A stretch of 6,577 nucleotides of DNA, from positions 1 through 6,577 of the forward strand of contig JAKBSX010000170.1 in NCBI GenBank assembly GCA_021844725.1, given 5' to 3'. Positions 6,500-6,577 of the stretch are shown here, piece after piece (the stretch's first letter is position 1; each line of letters starts with the position of its first letter). The position numbers were made by a program, and so were the translations under genes. Source of the DNA: Actinomycetes bacterium. Its GTDB lineage: Bacteria; Actinomycetota; Acidimicrobiia; Acidimicrobiales; Acidimicrobiaceae. The notes beneath the pieces were generated by a model. It made no database searches. It saw only the letters and a list, made by a program, of their open reading frames with translations, and was not told where the DNA came from.

Positions 6500-6577
6500 G
6501 GGTAAAGCGCCAGCGACGCGGGAAACGGAAGTCTTAGACGTTCGTTTGGCTTCGCGTTCCGCGTCCAGTTTCTCTTT
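6485..6577 (-). CDS. C-terminal end of an unidentified, basic convergent protein (partial)
   Basis: Read from the right edge on the minus strand, the frame is open for 30 codons to a TAA at 6487-6485. It encodes a charged, Ala/Lys/Arg/Glu-rich tail (KEKLDAEREAKRTSK..., ending AGALPKNRA). The first part could be a helix or coiled coil and the last 20 residues look like a basic tail. It converges on the transposase with 11 bp between the stop codons. Such tight packing suggests either a passenger gene inside the insertion sequence or a host gene next to the insertion. I do not recognise the family, and 30 codons could still be open by chance. Confidence 0.4.
   Translation of the reverse strand, partial: KEKLDAEREAKRTSKTSVSRVAGALPKNRA

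Larger units (their letters stand above)
5464..6577 (+). mobile_element. IS1595-family insertion sequence (ends not resolved)
   Basis: Defined by the complete transposase at 5502-6473, with its own upstream promoter and a terminator-like hairpin behind it. The stated left boundary is only the -35 box of that promoter; the true end is probably somewhat further left. The right boundary is unknown: if the convergent reading frame at 6485-6577 is a passenger gene, the element continues past the window. Elements of this family make short (8-bp) target duplications (family knowledge); none can be identified with only one side visible. Confidence 0.6.

Noticed and set aside
1..6577. CRISPR arrays, tRNA or rRNA genes
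   Set aside because: No regularly spaced repeats, cloverleaf-like segments or rRNA-like stretches were seen on either strand.

Overview
The window looks like a piece of an Acidobacteriota chromosome or metagenomic contig. The main evidence is the first gene, a very large outer-membrane receptor with the plug and barrel signatures of the Oar-like, carboxypeptidase-regulatory-domain TonB-dependent receptors that are greatly expanded in Acidobacteriota (Solibacter/Bryobacter and Terriglobales types). Base composition appears close to balanced. This assignment rests on protein style only; no rRNA, tRNA or taxonomic marker gene is present.

Layout, left to right. (1) 1-3008, plus strand: the C-terminal ~1000 residues of the receptor. 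Its signal peptide and N-terminal regulatory domain lie upstream of the window. (2) 3009-3525: a long gap of about 517 bp with no convincing gene. It holds small hairpins, an 8-G tract and a doubtful minus-strand reading frame. (3) 3526-5142, plus strand: an exported formylglycine-dependent sulfatase with a complete catalytic set. (4) 5143-5501: a gap of about 359 bp that becomes AT-rich toward its right end and carries the promoter of the next gene. (5) 5502-6473, plus strand: an apparently intact IS1595-family (ISXO2-like) transposase, followed by a hairpin with a T-run. (6) 6485 to the right edge, minus strand: the tail of a convergent lysine/arginine-rich reading frame, which may be an IS passenger gene or a chromosomal neighbour.

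Working model (inference): the receptor takes up an oligosaccharide or other glycan-derived ligand across the outer membrane with TonB energy, and the sulfatase removes sulfate esters from the same or a related substrate outside the cytoplasm. Co-orientation and adjacency support this, but the 517-bp gap argues against tight translational coupling. The transposon sits downstream of the sulfatase and has not truncated it. I see no defence system, CRISPR array, RNA gene or phage gene. The points most worth a second look are the receptor-sulfatase pairing, the sulfatase's defective twin-arginine motif, the transposase's unusual zinc ribbon and near-leaderless promoter, and the convergent ORF at the right edge.
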